Made by a program: the position numbers and the translations under genes. DNA of 64,000 nt from an uncultured Oscillospiraceae bacterium (GTDB lineage: Bacteria > Bacillota > Clostridia > Oscillospirales > Ruminococcaceae), in NCBI GenBank assembly GCA_910587335.1, contig CAJUMG010000004.1, positions 5,267-69,266 on the forward strand, read 5' to 3'. Below, piece by piece: positions 16,517 through 24,916 of the stretch. The notes beneath the pieces were generated by a model that saw nothing but the letters and a program-made list of their open reading frames with translations, had not been told where the DNA came from and did no database searches. Within the stretch, counting starts at the first letter, position 1, and every line of letters begins with the position of its first letter.

Positions 16517-17332
16517 CTATTGTTTTTTTGCCGAAGATTCATTCTGTTCCGCCAGCAAAGTGCCCAAACGCTCTAGCTCCTGCGACAGCCCCTCTACACG
16601 GCCGGCCATTCCGCCCAGACGCTGTTTTGTCTTTACTATCTCATCCTGTAGCTGTTCTAATTGCTGTGTTTTTTCTTCTTCTGTCTGTTTTAGAATCTTC
16701 TGTGCCTGTTTTTGGGCACCCTCTATGATTTCTTGCGCTTTTTCTCTCGCCTTTTCCAGGATTTTATCTTCCTTCTGGTGGGCGGCGGCAATTATATCGC
16801 CAGCTTCTGCCCGAGCCTTTTCCAATTCTTCTCTGATTGTGTCCTTTTGCGCCAAAAGCAAAGCCGCTTCCTGATCCAAGCGCTCGCGCAGGCGGCCCAG
16901 CATCGATTCATTCTCGCTGCCCGCCTCCTTTGCTTTATTTAGGATCGTCTGTCCCTCCTGCCTGGCCGCCTCAAGAATCCGCTCGCTTTCCTGGCGCGCA
17001 TCCCTTTCCATCTGCTTGGCTTCTTCTATGCGGGACTTCATTTGTTGTGCCAAAAGCCGCAGCCGTTCCATACCCACCTGTTCCGATTCCTGTTGCCGTT
17101 CTTCTTTATTTTCCAAATTGGAAATTTGCTCATTGGCCTTTTCCAATTCCTTTTGCAGCCGGTCCCGCTCCCGCAAAAGCACCTTTGTCTGTTCGGGATC
17201 TACCCCTTCATACTTTTTGTGCAGTTCCTCTTTTTCTCTTTCGTATTTGCGGGTCAGCTCAGTTAGATATTGGGATACCTGCTCTTTATGGAATCCACGC
17301 AATACAGTGGAAAACAAGTCGCCTTTTGCCAT
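16517..17332 (-). CDS. DivIVA-domain coiled-coil protein
   Basis: A 271-residue protein. The first ~40 residues (LFSTVLRGFHKEQVSQYLTEL) resemble the membrane-binding N-terminus of DivIVA/GpsB-type proteins. Nearly all the rest is a Glu/Lys/Gln-rich coiled coil, including a long EAGDIIAAAHQKEDKILEKA-type stretch reminiscent of ATP synthase b/apolipoprotein-like helices. DivIVA proteins mark curved membrane at poles and septa. It lies upstream of the PLC gene and downstream of spoIVA, separated from spoIVA by a strong terminator, so it is probably expressed on its own. A role in division or sporulation polarity is possible but only inferred. Confidence 0.65.
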   Translation of the reverse strand: MAKGDLFSTVLRGFHKEQVSQYLTELTRKYEREKEELHKKYEGVDPEQTKVLLRERDRLQKELEKANEQISNLENKEERQQESEQVGMERLRLLAQQMKSRIEEAKQMERDARQESERILEAARQEGQTILNKAKEAGSENESMLGRLRERLDQEAALLLAQKDTIREELEKARAEAGDIIAAAHQKEDKILEKAREKAQEIIEGAQKQAQKILKQTEEEKTQQLEQLQDEIVKTKQRLGGMAGRVEGLSQELERLGTLLAEQNESSAKKQ

Positions 17333-17469
17333 GATCTTAGTCTCTCCTTTGCCCTGCTCTTTCTCTTCGGGACAAGGCCCCGTCCTTTTTCTTTTTAGTA
17401 TACCACAAAAACCCTTTTTGTAAAAGCATCTGTTTTTCCCTTCTTAAAAAAACAAAAAACATGGATTTT

Positions 17470-17505
17470 CATAAAAAATAGCCGCTTCTGCGGCTATTTT
17501 TTATG
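17470..17505 (-). terminator. Perfect 16-bp terminator after spoIVA
   Basis: Arms 17470-17485 and 17490-17505 are exact complements with a TTCT loop. GC core GCCGC, flanked by ATTTTTTATG tails in both directions. The arm sequence recurs at 57574-57589. Confidence 0.88.
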
Positions 17506-17538
17506 TGCATCTCTTTTGCCCAATGAATCAACCTGGTA

Positions 17539-19017
17539 TCACAATATGATACAGATAAGCCCTGTGCAGCCTTCGTTAATAATGCGTTCAATGGTCTCTT
17601 GTAGCTTCAAACGCGCCTCCTGCGGCATTCGATACAACTTATTGTGCAGTCCTTCATTGACCAAAGAATGCAGAGATTTTCCAAAAATATTCGAGTCCCA
17701 AATTTTTTCAGGGCTATCCTGAAACTCTTGCAGCAGATACATCACCAGCTCCTCTGACTGCTTTTCCGAACCGACAATCGGCGAAACTTCGGTGGTGATA
17801 TCCGCTTTCATCATATGGATAGACGGCGCGCTGGCCTTTAGGCGCACACCATAGCGATTTCCCTGCTTGACAATTTCCGGCTCCTCCAGCTTTAGCTCTT
17901 CCAGCGTTGGCATAACGATGCCATAGCCTACCGCCTCTACCTGATCTAACGCGCCTTTTATCTTTTCGTAATCCCGTTTCATCTGCGCCAGCTCGATCAT
18001 ACAGGGCATGAGTCCCGCCTCGGAATCAATCGAAAGCCCTGTCTTTTCGCTGATAATTTCATACAGCAGATTCCCTGGAACACGCATTAGCAGCTTTACC
18101 TGTCCCCGGCCCAGATCAATCTCGGTAACCGAAGCGCTTTCCACATGCTCTTGCTGTGTTGTCTGGGCCATGGCCTCTTCCACTTCCCGAATGCGGACAA
18201 TATCCTGTGCGCTTTGCAAAATCGCACTGACCAGCTCCTGCCGCAGCCAATGCTCTTTCTCCAAAGAGAGAATCCATCTGGGAAAATCCACACAGATCTC
18301 TTTTACCGGAAACTGGTACAAAATGGCCGCAAGAATATCGCGAATATCATTTTGTGTCAGCTTCAGGCAGTTGACCGGCATCACCGGCACCTCGTATTTT
18401 TCGGTCATCTGTTTGGATAATTCCCGCACCTTGGCCGAATCCGGTTCAGTAGCGTTCAGCAAAACAACAAACGGTTTTTTAATCTCCTTTAATTCCGATA
18501 TCACCTGTTCTTCCGCCTGCTCATATTCTTCTCGGGGAATATCGCTGATAGAACCATCGGTGGTGATGACCAAGCCGATAGTAGAATGCTCCTGAATGAC
18601 CTTGCGCGTTCCCAGTTCCGCCGCCATGTTAAAGGGTACTTCTTCGTCAAACCACGGCGTCACAACCATACGCGGTCCACCATTTTCCACATAGCCCAAC
18701 GCGCTGGGCACTACATAGCCAACACAGTCAATCAGCCGCACCCGAAAAGAGGCCTGATCATCCAAAAACACCTCCACCGCCTCTTCCGGGATAAACTTGG
18801 GCTCCGTCGTCATAATTGTCTTTCCGGCAGCCGACTGGGGAAGCTCATCTACAGCCCGCTCCCGGCGATATTCGCTTTCAATATTGGGAATGACCAGTGT
18901 CTCCATAAATTTTTTGATAAAGGTTGATTTTCCTGTACGTACCGGACCTACGAGTCCCAGGTAAATATCTCCGCCGGTCCGCATCGCAATATCCTGATAA
19001 ATGCTGTGGTTTTCCAT
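17539..19017 (-). CDS. spoIVA: Stage IV sporulation protein A (spore coat ATPase)
   Basis: A 492-residue protein matching SpoIVA in length and layout. The P-loop GPVRTGKSTFIKKFM lies near residues 24-38 and DCVGYVVPSALGY forms the Walker B/switch region. The extreme C-terminus GLICIIL is the conserved hydrophobic tail that interacts with SpoVM on the forespore membrane. SpoIVA hydrolyses ATP to polymerise into the coat basement layer. Its presence shows the organism encodes endospore assembly. The gene stands alone with a 370-base upstream gap; transcription by SigE is expected from family knowledge, but I could not fix a convincing SigE promoter. Confidence 0.97.
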   Translation of the reverse strand: MENHSIYQDIAMRTGGDIYLGLVGPVRTGKSTFIKKFMETLVIPNIESEYRRERAVDELPQSAAGKTIMTTEPKFIPEEAVEVFLDDQASFRVRLIDCVGYVVPSALGYVENGGPRMVVTPWFDEEVPFNMAAELGTRKVIQEHSTIGLVITTDGSISDIPREEYEQAEEQVISELKEIKKPFVVLLNATEPDSAKVRELSKQMTEKYEVPVMPVNCLKLTQNDIRDILAAILYQFPVKEICVDFPRWILSLEKEHWLRQELVSAILQSAQDIVRIREVEEAMAQTTQQEHVESASVTEIDLGRGQVKLLMRVPGNLLYEIISEKTGLSIDSEAGLMPCMIELAQMKRDYEKIKGALDQVEAVGYGIVMPTLEELKLEEPEIVKQGNRYGVRLKASAPSIHMMKADITTEVSPIVGSEKQSEELVMYLLQEFQDSPEKIWDSNIFGKSLHSLVNEGLHNKLYRMPQEARLKLQETIERIINEGCTGLICIIL

Positions 19018-19348
19018 TGATCTAGCCCTCCTTATTGATCACTTGCTGCTGCGGGTTATCCTGTAAATGCAAAGTCAAATCCCTTTCTTTTTGCAGGTAC
19101 ACGCTTATGTATCGTACCGCCCCTGTTCATACAAAATCAGCATACTTCGCACAATAAAAACGAATATCTTTTACCACTTTCGTATAAAAACAGGTGACCC
19201 GGCAAAAGTACATCGCTTGCCGCAGTCCATATGATACCGTCCCCCTTACGCATTTTGCTATCACAACTATATGTCCCTTTTGTCCAAAATAGTACCTTAG
19301 AAAAATTCTAGTAAGATCAATGGGGCCATTATCCTGCTCCATACAAAA
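19018..19348. other. Intergenic region upstream of spoIVA
   Basis: About 330 bases with no supported gene. An open frame at 19127-19360 (minus) runs into the trpS terminator and has no ribosome binding site. The minus strand holds ATACATAA around 19105-19115, which partly resembles a SigE -10 element, but the matching -35 is poor. AGGAGG for spoIVA lies at 19026-19033. Confidence 0.4.
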
Positions 19349-19372
19349 AAGCCCCGCCAATTGGCGGGGCTT
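19349..19372 (-). terminator. Intrinsic terminator after trpS
   Basis: A perfect GC-rich palindrome GCCCCGCC-AATT-GGCGGGGC followed, on the minus strand, by TTTTTTG. Confidence 0.9.
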
Positions 19373-19390
19373 AAAACAGGGTAAAAGCTT

Positions 19391-20401
19391 TTATTTCGCA
19401 AGAAAACCAACCTTTTTATACATCTTTTCCAATGTCCGGCTGGCAATGCGAGACGCTTTCTCTGCGCCAGCGTGGTAGCAGCTTTCCAAATAAGACTTAT
19501 CAGCCATCAGCTGAGCATACTTCTCCCGAATGGGGGCCAGATGGTCGGCGACCGTTTGACCTACCGCCACCTTAAAGTCGCCATACCCCTTTCCTTCGAA
19601 TTCCGCTTCAATCTGTTCATAGGTTTTCCCGGTTATGCAGGAATAGATTGTCATCAGATTATTGATGCCGTCCTTCCCCTCCCGATAGGCCACCTGCGCC
19701 TCGGAGTCGGTAACAGCGCTTTTAAATTTTTTGATAATAGTCTCCGGCGGATCAAGAATATACACACAGCCTTTGGGGTTGGGGTCCGACTTGCTCATCT
19801 TTTTGGTCGGGTCCTGTAAGGATGCAATTTTTGCCCCCACCTTGGGGAAATAGCCATCCGGCACTACAAAGGTATTGCCGTGCTGCCCGTTAAAGCGAAT
19901 CGCCACATCCCGCGCCAGCTCCAAATGCTGCTTTTGATCGATTCCCACCGGCACCAGGTCGGTCTGATACAGCAGAATGTCCCCTGCCATCAGCACCGGA
20001 TAGGTAAACAGTCCGGCGTTGATATTATCCGGATTTTTCGCGGATTTATCTTTAAACTGGGTCATGCGGTTCAGCTCGCCAAACTGGGTATAGCAGGCCA
20101 GCACCCAATTTGCCTCCGCATGCTCCTTCACATGGCTTTGGATAAAAGCAATAGACTTTTCCGGATCGATTCCACAGGCCAGCAGCAGGGCATAAGCTTC
20201 CAACGTCCGTTGCCGAAGCTGGGCCGGGTCCTGCCGGACCGTGATGGCATGCATATTGACAATGCTGTAGATGCAGCGGTAATCCTCCTGTAGCTGTGTC
20301 CAGTTGCGGACCGCTCCCAAGTAATTGCCCAGGGTAATCTGTCCGCTGGGCTGAATGCCGGAAAAGATGATTTTTTTACGCTCCTGCGCCTGATTTTCCA
20401 T
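19391..20401 (-). CDS. trpS: Tryptophanyl-tRNA synthetase
   Basis: A 336-residue class I aminoacyl-tRNA synthetase that charges tRNA-Trp. The HIGH-equivalent region reads SGQITLGNYLGAV and the KMSKS loop is present as KKMSKSDPN. MAGDILLYQTDLVPVGIDQKQH is the conserved tryptophan-binding region. ATG 20401 is preferred because AGAAGG lies 8 bases upstream; a GTG at 20410 would overlap that site. It follows the aminotransferase gene by 13 bases and probably shares its transcript. I see no T-box leader in front of this operon. Confidence 0.96.
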   Translation of the reverse strand: MENQAQERKKIIFSGIQPSGQITLGNYLGAVRNWTQLQEDYRCIYSIVNMHAITVRQDPAQLRQRTLEAYALLLACGIDPEKSIAFIQSHVKEHAEANWVLACYTQFGELNRMTQFKDKSAKNPDNINAGLFTYPVLMAGDILLYQTDLVPVGIDQKQHLELARDVAIRFNGQHGNTFVVPDGYFPKVGAKIASLQDPTKKMSKSDPNPKGCVYILDPPETIIKKFKSAVTDSEAQVAYREGKDGINNLMTIYSCITGKTYEQIEAEFEGKGYGDFKVAVGQTVADHLAPIREKYAQLMADKSYLESCYHAGAEKASRIASRTLEKMYKKVGFLAK

Positions 20402-20414
20402 TGATAACACCTTC

Positions 20415-21602
20415 TTAGAAGAGTATTTTGGTCAAATCCCCCAGCAAACCAATCCCTTTTATGATCTGCTCGTCGGTAGGGGTAGAAAAGTTTAAGCGAA
20501 CGGACTGGGAAACATCCCTTTCATCGGTCAGAAAGGCGGAGCCCGGCACCACCGCGACCCCCTGGGATACCGCCTGCTTACAGAAAGCCGGCATGTCCGC
20601 GCCATTTGGCAGACTGCACCAAAGGAACAGGCCGCCCTGTGGGTTGGTATGGGTTACCGCGGGGCTGAAGTGCTCGTCAATCTGCTGGATCATCAACGCA
20701 GACTTTTTGCGGTAGATTTCCCGCAGGCCGGCAATATGAGCCGAAAAATCATATTTTGCCAAAAAGCGCTCGCAAATCATCTGGGAAAGGATGGTCGTAT
20801 GCACATCCGACGACTGCTTTGCCACTGTCAGCTTGGCGATAATCTCTTTGGGCGCCACCACGTATCCCACCCGCAATCCGGGGGACAATACCTTTGAAAA
20901 GCTGCCGCAATAGATGACAATCCCTTCCGTATCCATCGACTTGATCGTAGGGACATCCTCTCCGGCAAAACGCAGTTCACCGTAAGGGTTATCCTCTAAA
21001 ATCAAAACGCCGTACTCAAGCGCCAGCCGGTAAACCTCTTTTCGTTTTGCCAAGCTCATGGTGATACCGGTGGGATTTTGAAAATTCGGAATGGTATAGA
21101 TAAATTTCGCATTGGGATTTTCTTTTAGCGCCTGTTCCAGCTTTTGGGTGTCAATGCCGTCCTCCTCCATCTCAACCCCCACCAGCTGGGAACGGAAAGA
21201 ACGAAAAGCGTTTAACGATCCGATAAAGCTGGGGCTTTCGCTGATGACCTTATCCCCATCGTTTAAAAGGCAGTGAGCGCTTAAACAGATTCCCTGCTGC
21301 GCGCCGGACACCACCAATACCTGGTCAAAATCCCGGCCGATTCCATATCGCTCTTTGACCAGATGGGTCAGCTTTTCCCGCAGCGGCTGATATCCTTCGG
21401 TCACCGAATACTGCAATGCCAGAATCGGGTCCTCTTCCAAAATTTCCCGGGTAATTTTTTGAACAGCTTCTACCGGGAATGCCTCGGGCGCCGGGTTGCC
21501 CGCCGCAAAGGAAATGACCGATGGATCCGCGGTGGCCTTTAAAATCTCGCGGATAGCCGATGGCTGTAAAGAATCTATCTTTTCAGAAAACTGGTAACGC
21601 AA
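20415..21602 (-). CDS. PLP-dependent class I/II aminotransferase
   Basis: A 395-residue fold-type I aminotransferase. SFSKVLSPGLRVGYVV holds the PLP-binding lysine, NPTGITM the cofactor/substrate asparagine region, and FAAGNPAPEAFP the conserved N-terminus of the 2-aminoadipate/aromatic (LysN/ARO8-like) group. It transfers amino groups between an amino acid and 2-oxoglutarate. The substrate is uncertain; co-transcription with trpS hints at aromatic amino acid metabolism, but that is weak inference. The start is TTG with AGGAGG 8 bases upstream. Confidence 0.85.
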   Translation of the reverse strand: MRYQFSEKIDSLQPSAIREILKATADPSVISFAAGNPAPEAFPVEAVQKITREILEEDPILALQYSVTEGYQPLREKLTHLVKERYGIGRDFDQVLVVSGAQQGICLSAHCLLNDGDKVISESPSFIGSLNAFRSFRSQLVGVEMEEDGIDTQKLEQALKENPNAKFIYTIPNFQNPTGITMSLAKRKEVYRLALEYGVLILEDNPYGELRFAGEDVPTIKSMDTEGIVIYCGSFSKVLSPGLRVGYVVAPKEIIAKLTVAKQSSDVHTTILSQMICERFLAKYDFSAHIAGLREIYRKKSALMIQQIDEHFSPAVTHTNPQGGLFLWCSLPNGADMPAFCKQAVSQGVAVVPGSAFLTDERDVSQSVRLNFSTPTDEQIIKGIGLLGDLTKILF

Positions 21603-21700
21603 CGTTTACTCCTCCTCTAGCTTGGATAAGAAACCGCTTTGGGACTGCATGCATTTTTTCCCGCGGCCAATTGAACTTCCCGATATAAAAAATCATTTTC

Positions 21701-21728
21701 AGTATACCACAAAAAAGTGCAAAAGCAA
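21701..21728 (-). promoter_or_regulatory. Promoter for the aminotransferase-trpS operon
   Basis: On the minus strand TTGCTT (21723-21728), a 16-base spacer and TATACT (21701-21706). The transcript would start near 21693, about 90 bases before the TTG start. Confidence 0.5.
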
Positions 21729-21788
21729 AGAAAGATTCATGAGAATGGCAATCTCTCACGGTACCTTTTCAAAATTTTCTTTTCCTCC

Positions 21789-21817
21789 TTGACAAAAGAC
21801 GTCAAAGGGGTTACTAT
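21789..21817 (+). promoter_or_regulatory. Promoter of the copper operon
   Basis: TTGACA (21789-21794), a 17-base spacer and TACTAT (21812-21817). The CsoR-like palindrome starts 6 bases after the -10 element, covering the transcription start. Confidence 0.75.
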
Positions 21818-21823
21818 ATCCCC

Positions 21824-21841
21824 ATACCCCCCAGGGGTGAT
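21824..21841 (+). promoter_or_regulatory. CsoR-like copper operator
   Basis: ATACCCCCCAGGGGTGAT is a G/C-run pseudo-palindrome closely matching the known CsoR operators of copZA promoters (TACCC...GGGGTA type). It overlaps the expected transcription start, so CsoR would block transcription until Cu(I) releases it. The csoR gene is in the same operon. Confidence 0.75.
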
Positions 21842-21881
21842 TTTATCCTTTATTTTTTCAGAAAGGAGCGATGTATTTTTC

Positions 21882-24425
21882 ATGAAACAAAAGTTCAATG
21901 TATCCGGCATGACCTGTTCCGCCTGCTCTGCCCATGTGGAAAAAAGCGTGGCAAAAGCAGACGGCGTCCAATCGGTAGAGGTCAGCCTTTTAACCAACAG
22001 CATGCAGGTGGTATATGATGAAGAGCAGACCGACCCGGCTAAAATTATTCGGGCGGTGGAGCAAAGCGGATACGGAGCCTCTCTACCGCAAAAGGGTGCG
22101 GAAGCGGCGCCGGCGGCCGCTCCCGCAGACGCTGTAAAGCAGATGAAACGGCGGCTCATTTTATCCTTTTGCTTTTTAATCCCTCTTTTTTATCTATCTA
22201 TGGGGCATATGATGGGGCTGCCCATTCCACACTTTTTTCACGGCACCGAAAACGCCCTGGCCTTTGCTTTTACCCAGCTGCTTTTGACCTTGCCGGTGGC
22301 ATATTTAAACCGAAGCTACTTCCAAATTGGCTTTAAAACGCTGTTTCGCGGCTCTCCCAATATGGATTCGCTGGTGGCGATTGGTTCCGCCGCTTCCATT
22401 TTATACGGAATTTTCGCCATCTACCAAATTGGGTATGGCTTTGGTCACGGCGATCTGGACCGGGTTCAGCAATATGCCATGGATCTGTATTTCGAAGGCG
22501 CCTCGATGATTTTAACGCTCATTACTTTGGGGAAATATCTGGAGACAAAATCCAAGGGAAAAACCTCAGAGGCTATTACCCGACTGATGGATCTGGCTCC
22601 CAAATCCGCCACAGTCCTGCGAGATGGGCAGGAGCTTCAGATTCCGGTCGAACAGGTTTTGGTGGGCGATACGGTTATCGTACGTCCCGGTCAGAGCATC
22701 CCGGTAGACGGCGTGGTGTTAGAAGGCAGCTCCTTTGTGGATGAATCAGCCATTACCGGCGAGAGCATCCCGGTGGAAAAGACCGAAGGAGATGCCGTTA
22801 CCGCCGCCACCATCAATAAATCCGGCGCATTTCGACTAAAGGCTACGAAAATTGGCGATGACACCACCTTGTCTCAGATTATCGCTCTGATGGAGGAGGC
22901 CAGCGCCTCCAAAGCGCCGATCTCCAAGCTGGCGGATAAAGTCGCGGGCGTTTTTGTACCGGTTGTAATCGGAATCGCGATTCTGGCCGCGGCTGTCTGG
23001 TTCCTTTTGGGGCAAAGCTTTTCTTTCTCCCTTTCTATCGGTATAGCTGTGTTGGTCATCTCCTGCCCCTGTGCGTTGGGACTGGCTACGCCGGTGGCTA
23101 TTATGGTCGGCACCGGAAAGGGAGCGGAAAACGGTATTCTCATCAAATCCGCCGAAGCGCTGGAAACCGCCCATACCGTCAACACTGTCGTGTTAGACAA
23201 AACCGGCACCATTACCGAGGGGCGGCCCAAACTCACCGATATCTACCCTGCCGCCGGTATGGAAGAAGGGGAACTTTTGCAGATTGCCGCTTCGTTGGAA
23301 GCTCTTTCTGAGCATCCTCTGGCGCAGGCGATCGTCTCTGCGGCCAAGGACCGGGGCATCTCCCCCCTTCCTTCTTCTGCATTCCAAGCTCTCTCGGGAC
23401 TGGGGCTTTCCGCTTCGCTAGGCCAAGAATCCTATCTGGCCGGCAACGAGCGGCTGATGGAGGAAAATGGCGTTTCGATGGAAGGATTGAACTCCATCGC
23501 TATTCGGCTGGCGCAGGAAGGCAAAACGCCCCTGTACTTTGCAAAAGGACAGCAGCTTTTAGGCATTATCGCTGTGGCGGATGTGGCAAAGCCCACCAGC
23601 GCGCAGGCGATTGGTGAGATGAAGCAGCTGGGACTTGAGGTTGTGATGCTTACCGGAGACAACCAGCGCACCGCCGACGCGATCGGAAATCAGTTAGGTG
23701 TCTCCCAGGTGATCGCACAGGTTCTGCCCCAGGATAAAGAACAAAAAATCCGCCAGCTACAGCAAAGCGGAAAAAAGGTTGCCATGGTGGGAGACGGCAT
23801 CAACGACGCACCTGCTCTTGCCCGTGCCGACGTGGGCATTGCCATTGGCGCCGGTACCGATATCGCGCTAGAAGCGGCTGACATCGTCCTGATGAAAAAC
23901 GATTTGTTAGACGCGGTCACCGCCATTCATTTAAGCCGCGCGGTGATCCGAAACGTCAAGGAGAATCTGTTCTGGGCCTTTTTGTACAATACCATCGGTA
24001 TTCCCATAGCGGCGGGGGTCTTCTTCTCCCTTTGGGGCTGGAAGCTGGACCCCATGTTTGCCGCTGCGGCAATGAGTTTAAGCTCGGTCTGTGTAGTGTC
24101 TAACGCGCTTCGCCTGCGCTTTTTTAAGCCGCATCGAAGCCGCCAGACCGCCACGCAGCCCGTTTTAGAAAATACACAGCAAAAAATCGACTCTAATAGC
24201 AAAAAAGGAGAAATGAAGATGAAAAAAACACTGAAAATTGATGGCATGTCCTGCTCCCACTGCACTGGACGCGTTTCCCAGGTCCTGAACGCAATCGACG
24301 GCGTTTCTGCCGAGGTATCTTTGGAGGATAAGGCCGCTTATCTGACCATGGATACGGAAATCGCAGATGAAATTCTGGTGAAAGCCGTGACCGACGCTGG
24401 CTATACCGTCGTCGAGGTACAGTAG
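21882..24425 (+). CDS. copA: Copper-exporting P1B-type ATPase with C-terminal CopZ domain
   Basis: An 847-residue Cu(I) pump. Layout: N-terminal heavy-metal domain (GMTCSAC, Cys12 and Cys15), eight predicted membrane segments, the CPC copper motif at about 395-397, the phosphorylated Asp439 in DKTGT, the GDGINDAPALA hinge, and a second heavy-metal domain (GMSCSHC) at about residues 787-847. Typical CopA has its metal domains only at the N-terminus; here the last one looks like a CopZ chaperone joined in frame. ATG 21882 is chosen because GAAAGGAG lies about 13 bases upstream; the frame extends to 21717 but would include the promoter. Followed directly by csoR. Confidence 0.93.
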   Translation: MKQKFNVSGMTCSACSAHVEKSVAKADGVQSVEVSLLTNSMQVVYDEEQTDPAKIIRAVEQSGYGASLPQKGAEAAPAAAPADAVKQMKRRLILSFCFLIPLFYLSMGHMMGLPIPHFFHGTENALAFAFTQLLLTLPVAYLNRSYFQIGFKTLFRGSPNMDSLVAIGSAASILYGIFAIYQIGYGFGHGDLDRVQQYAMDLYFEGASMILTLITLGKYLETKSKGKTSEAITRLMDLAPKSATVLRDGQELQIPVEQVLVGDTVIVRPGQSIPVDGVVLEGSSFVDESAITGESIPVEKTEGDAVTAATINKSGAFRLKATKIGDDTTLSQIIALMEEASASKAPISKLADKVAGVFVPVVIGIAILAAAVWFLLGQSFSFSLSIGIAVLVISCPCALGLATPVAIMVGTGKGAENGILIKSAEALETAHTVNTVVLDKTGTITEGRPKLTDIYPAAGMEEGELLQIAASLEALSEHPLAQAIVSAAKDRGISPLPSSAFQALSGLGLSASLGQESYLAGNERLMEENGVSMEGLNSIAIRLAQEGKTPLYFAKGQQLLGIIAVADVAKPTSAQAIGEMKQLGLEVVMLTGDNQRTADAIGNQLGVSQVIAQVLPQDKEQKIRQLQQSGKKVAMVGDGINDAPALARADVGIAIGAGTDIALEAADIVLMKNDLLDAVTAIHLSRAVIRNVKENLFWAFLYNTIGIPIAAGVFFSLWGWKLDPMFAAAAMSLSSVCVVSNALRLRFFKPHRSRQTATQPVLENTQQKIDSNSKKGEMKMKKTLKIDGMSCSHCTGRVSQVLNAIDGVSAEVSLEDKAAYLTMDTEIADEILVKAVTDAGYTVVEVQ
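24219..24425 (+). CDS. copZ: Nested in-frame CopZ-like copper chaperone
   Basis: Inside the copA frame, AAGGAG at 24205-24210 lies 8 bases before ATG 24219, an ideal initiation site. Initiation there would give a free 68-residue protein with GMSCSHC and the usual beta-alpha-beta-beta-alpha-beta length of CopZ (about 69 residues). CopZ carries Cu(I) to CopA and to CsoR. The sequence between the last pump helix and this domain is a short polar linker, as if a stop codon between separate copA and copZ genes had been lost. It is likely that both the fusion and free CopZ are made, but only the signal, not the product, is visible. Confidence 0.55.
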   Translation: MKKTLKIDGMSCSHCTGRVSQVLNAIDGVSAEVSLEDKAAYLTMDTEIADEILVKAVTDAGYTVVEVQ

Positions 24426-24426
24426 C

Positions 24427-24687
24427 ATGACGGCGGATAAGCAAAAGGTCGCCCGCCTTTTAAAGACAGCCAGGGGGCAGATCGATGGGATTTTGAAAAT
24501 GATCGACGAGGATCGTTACTGCATTGATATTTCCAACCAGATCATGGCTTCCCAATCGGTACTAAAAAAAGCGAATGCCGAGGTGCTACAATCCCATTTA
24601 GAGCATTGCGTCAAAGAGGCAGTCACGCAAAATGACGCTACCGAAAAGCTGCGGGAAATTGAAACCATTATTTCCAAGCTTTTGTAG
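24427..24687 (+). CDS. csoR: CsoR-family copper-sensing repressor
   Basis: An 86-residue all-helical regulator of the CsoR/RcnR (DUF156) family. The Cu(I)-binding set is visible as the cysteine in DRYCIDIS and the His-x3-Cys pair in SHLEHCVKEAV, the copper-type Cys-His-Cys arrangement. The N-terminal KVARLLKTARGQIDGILKMI helix is the DNA-binding surface. The ATG follows the copA stop by one base. Together with the operator at 21824-21841 this makes an autoregulated copper-export operon. Confidence 0.92.
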   Translation: MTADKQKVARLLKTARGQIDGILKMIDEDRYCIDISNQIMASQSVLKKANAEVLQSHLEHCVKEAVTQNDATEKLREIETIISKLL

Positions 24688-24713
24688 CTTTTCCTATATC
24701 CAAATCGTTTTCT

Positions 24714-24745
24714 GAGCACAGGTATTTTACCTGTGCTCTTTTTTT
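24714..24745 (+). terminator. Intrinsic terminator of the copper operon
   Basis: GAGCACAGGTA (24714-24724) pairs with TACCTGTGCTC (24728-24738) around TTT, followed by seven T. Confidence 0.92.
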
Positions 24746-24916
24746 GAGCAAATGGCTGGTTTTTCTTTCTTTTTTGTGATAAGCTAAATATGTTTGTCTC
24801 CCATAGGATAAATATAGCCGCTTGGCTCCAAAACAAAGCTGTGCAAAGGCGCCATAGGTGCGCATAATGTGCTTCTCAGAATGATACTAGCACAAGCATG
24901 GATGAGGAGGGTCATC

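Noticed and set aside
19127..19360. A 77-codon minus-strand frame upstream of spoIVA
   Set aside because: It begins inside the trpS terminator and lacks a ribosome binding site.
21603..21716. A T-box leader in front of the aminotransferase-trpS operon
   Set aside because: The leader is too short and lacks the T-box sequence and specifier stem.
21717..21881. N-terminal extension of copA
   Set aside because: It covers the promoter and CsoR operator, and the heavy-metal domain starts right after ATG 21882.
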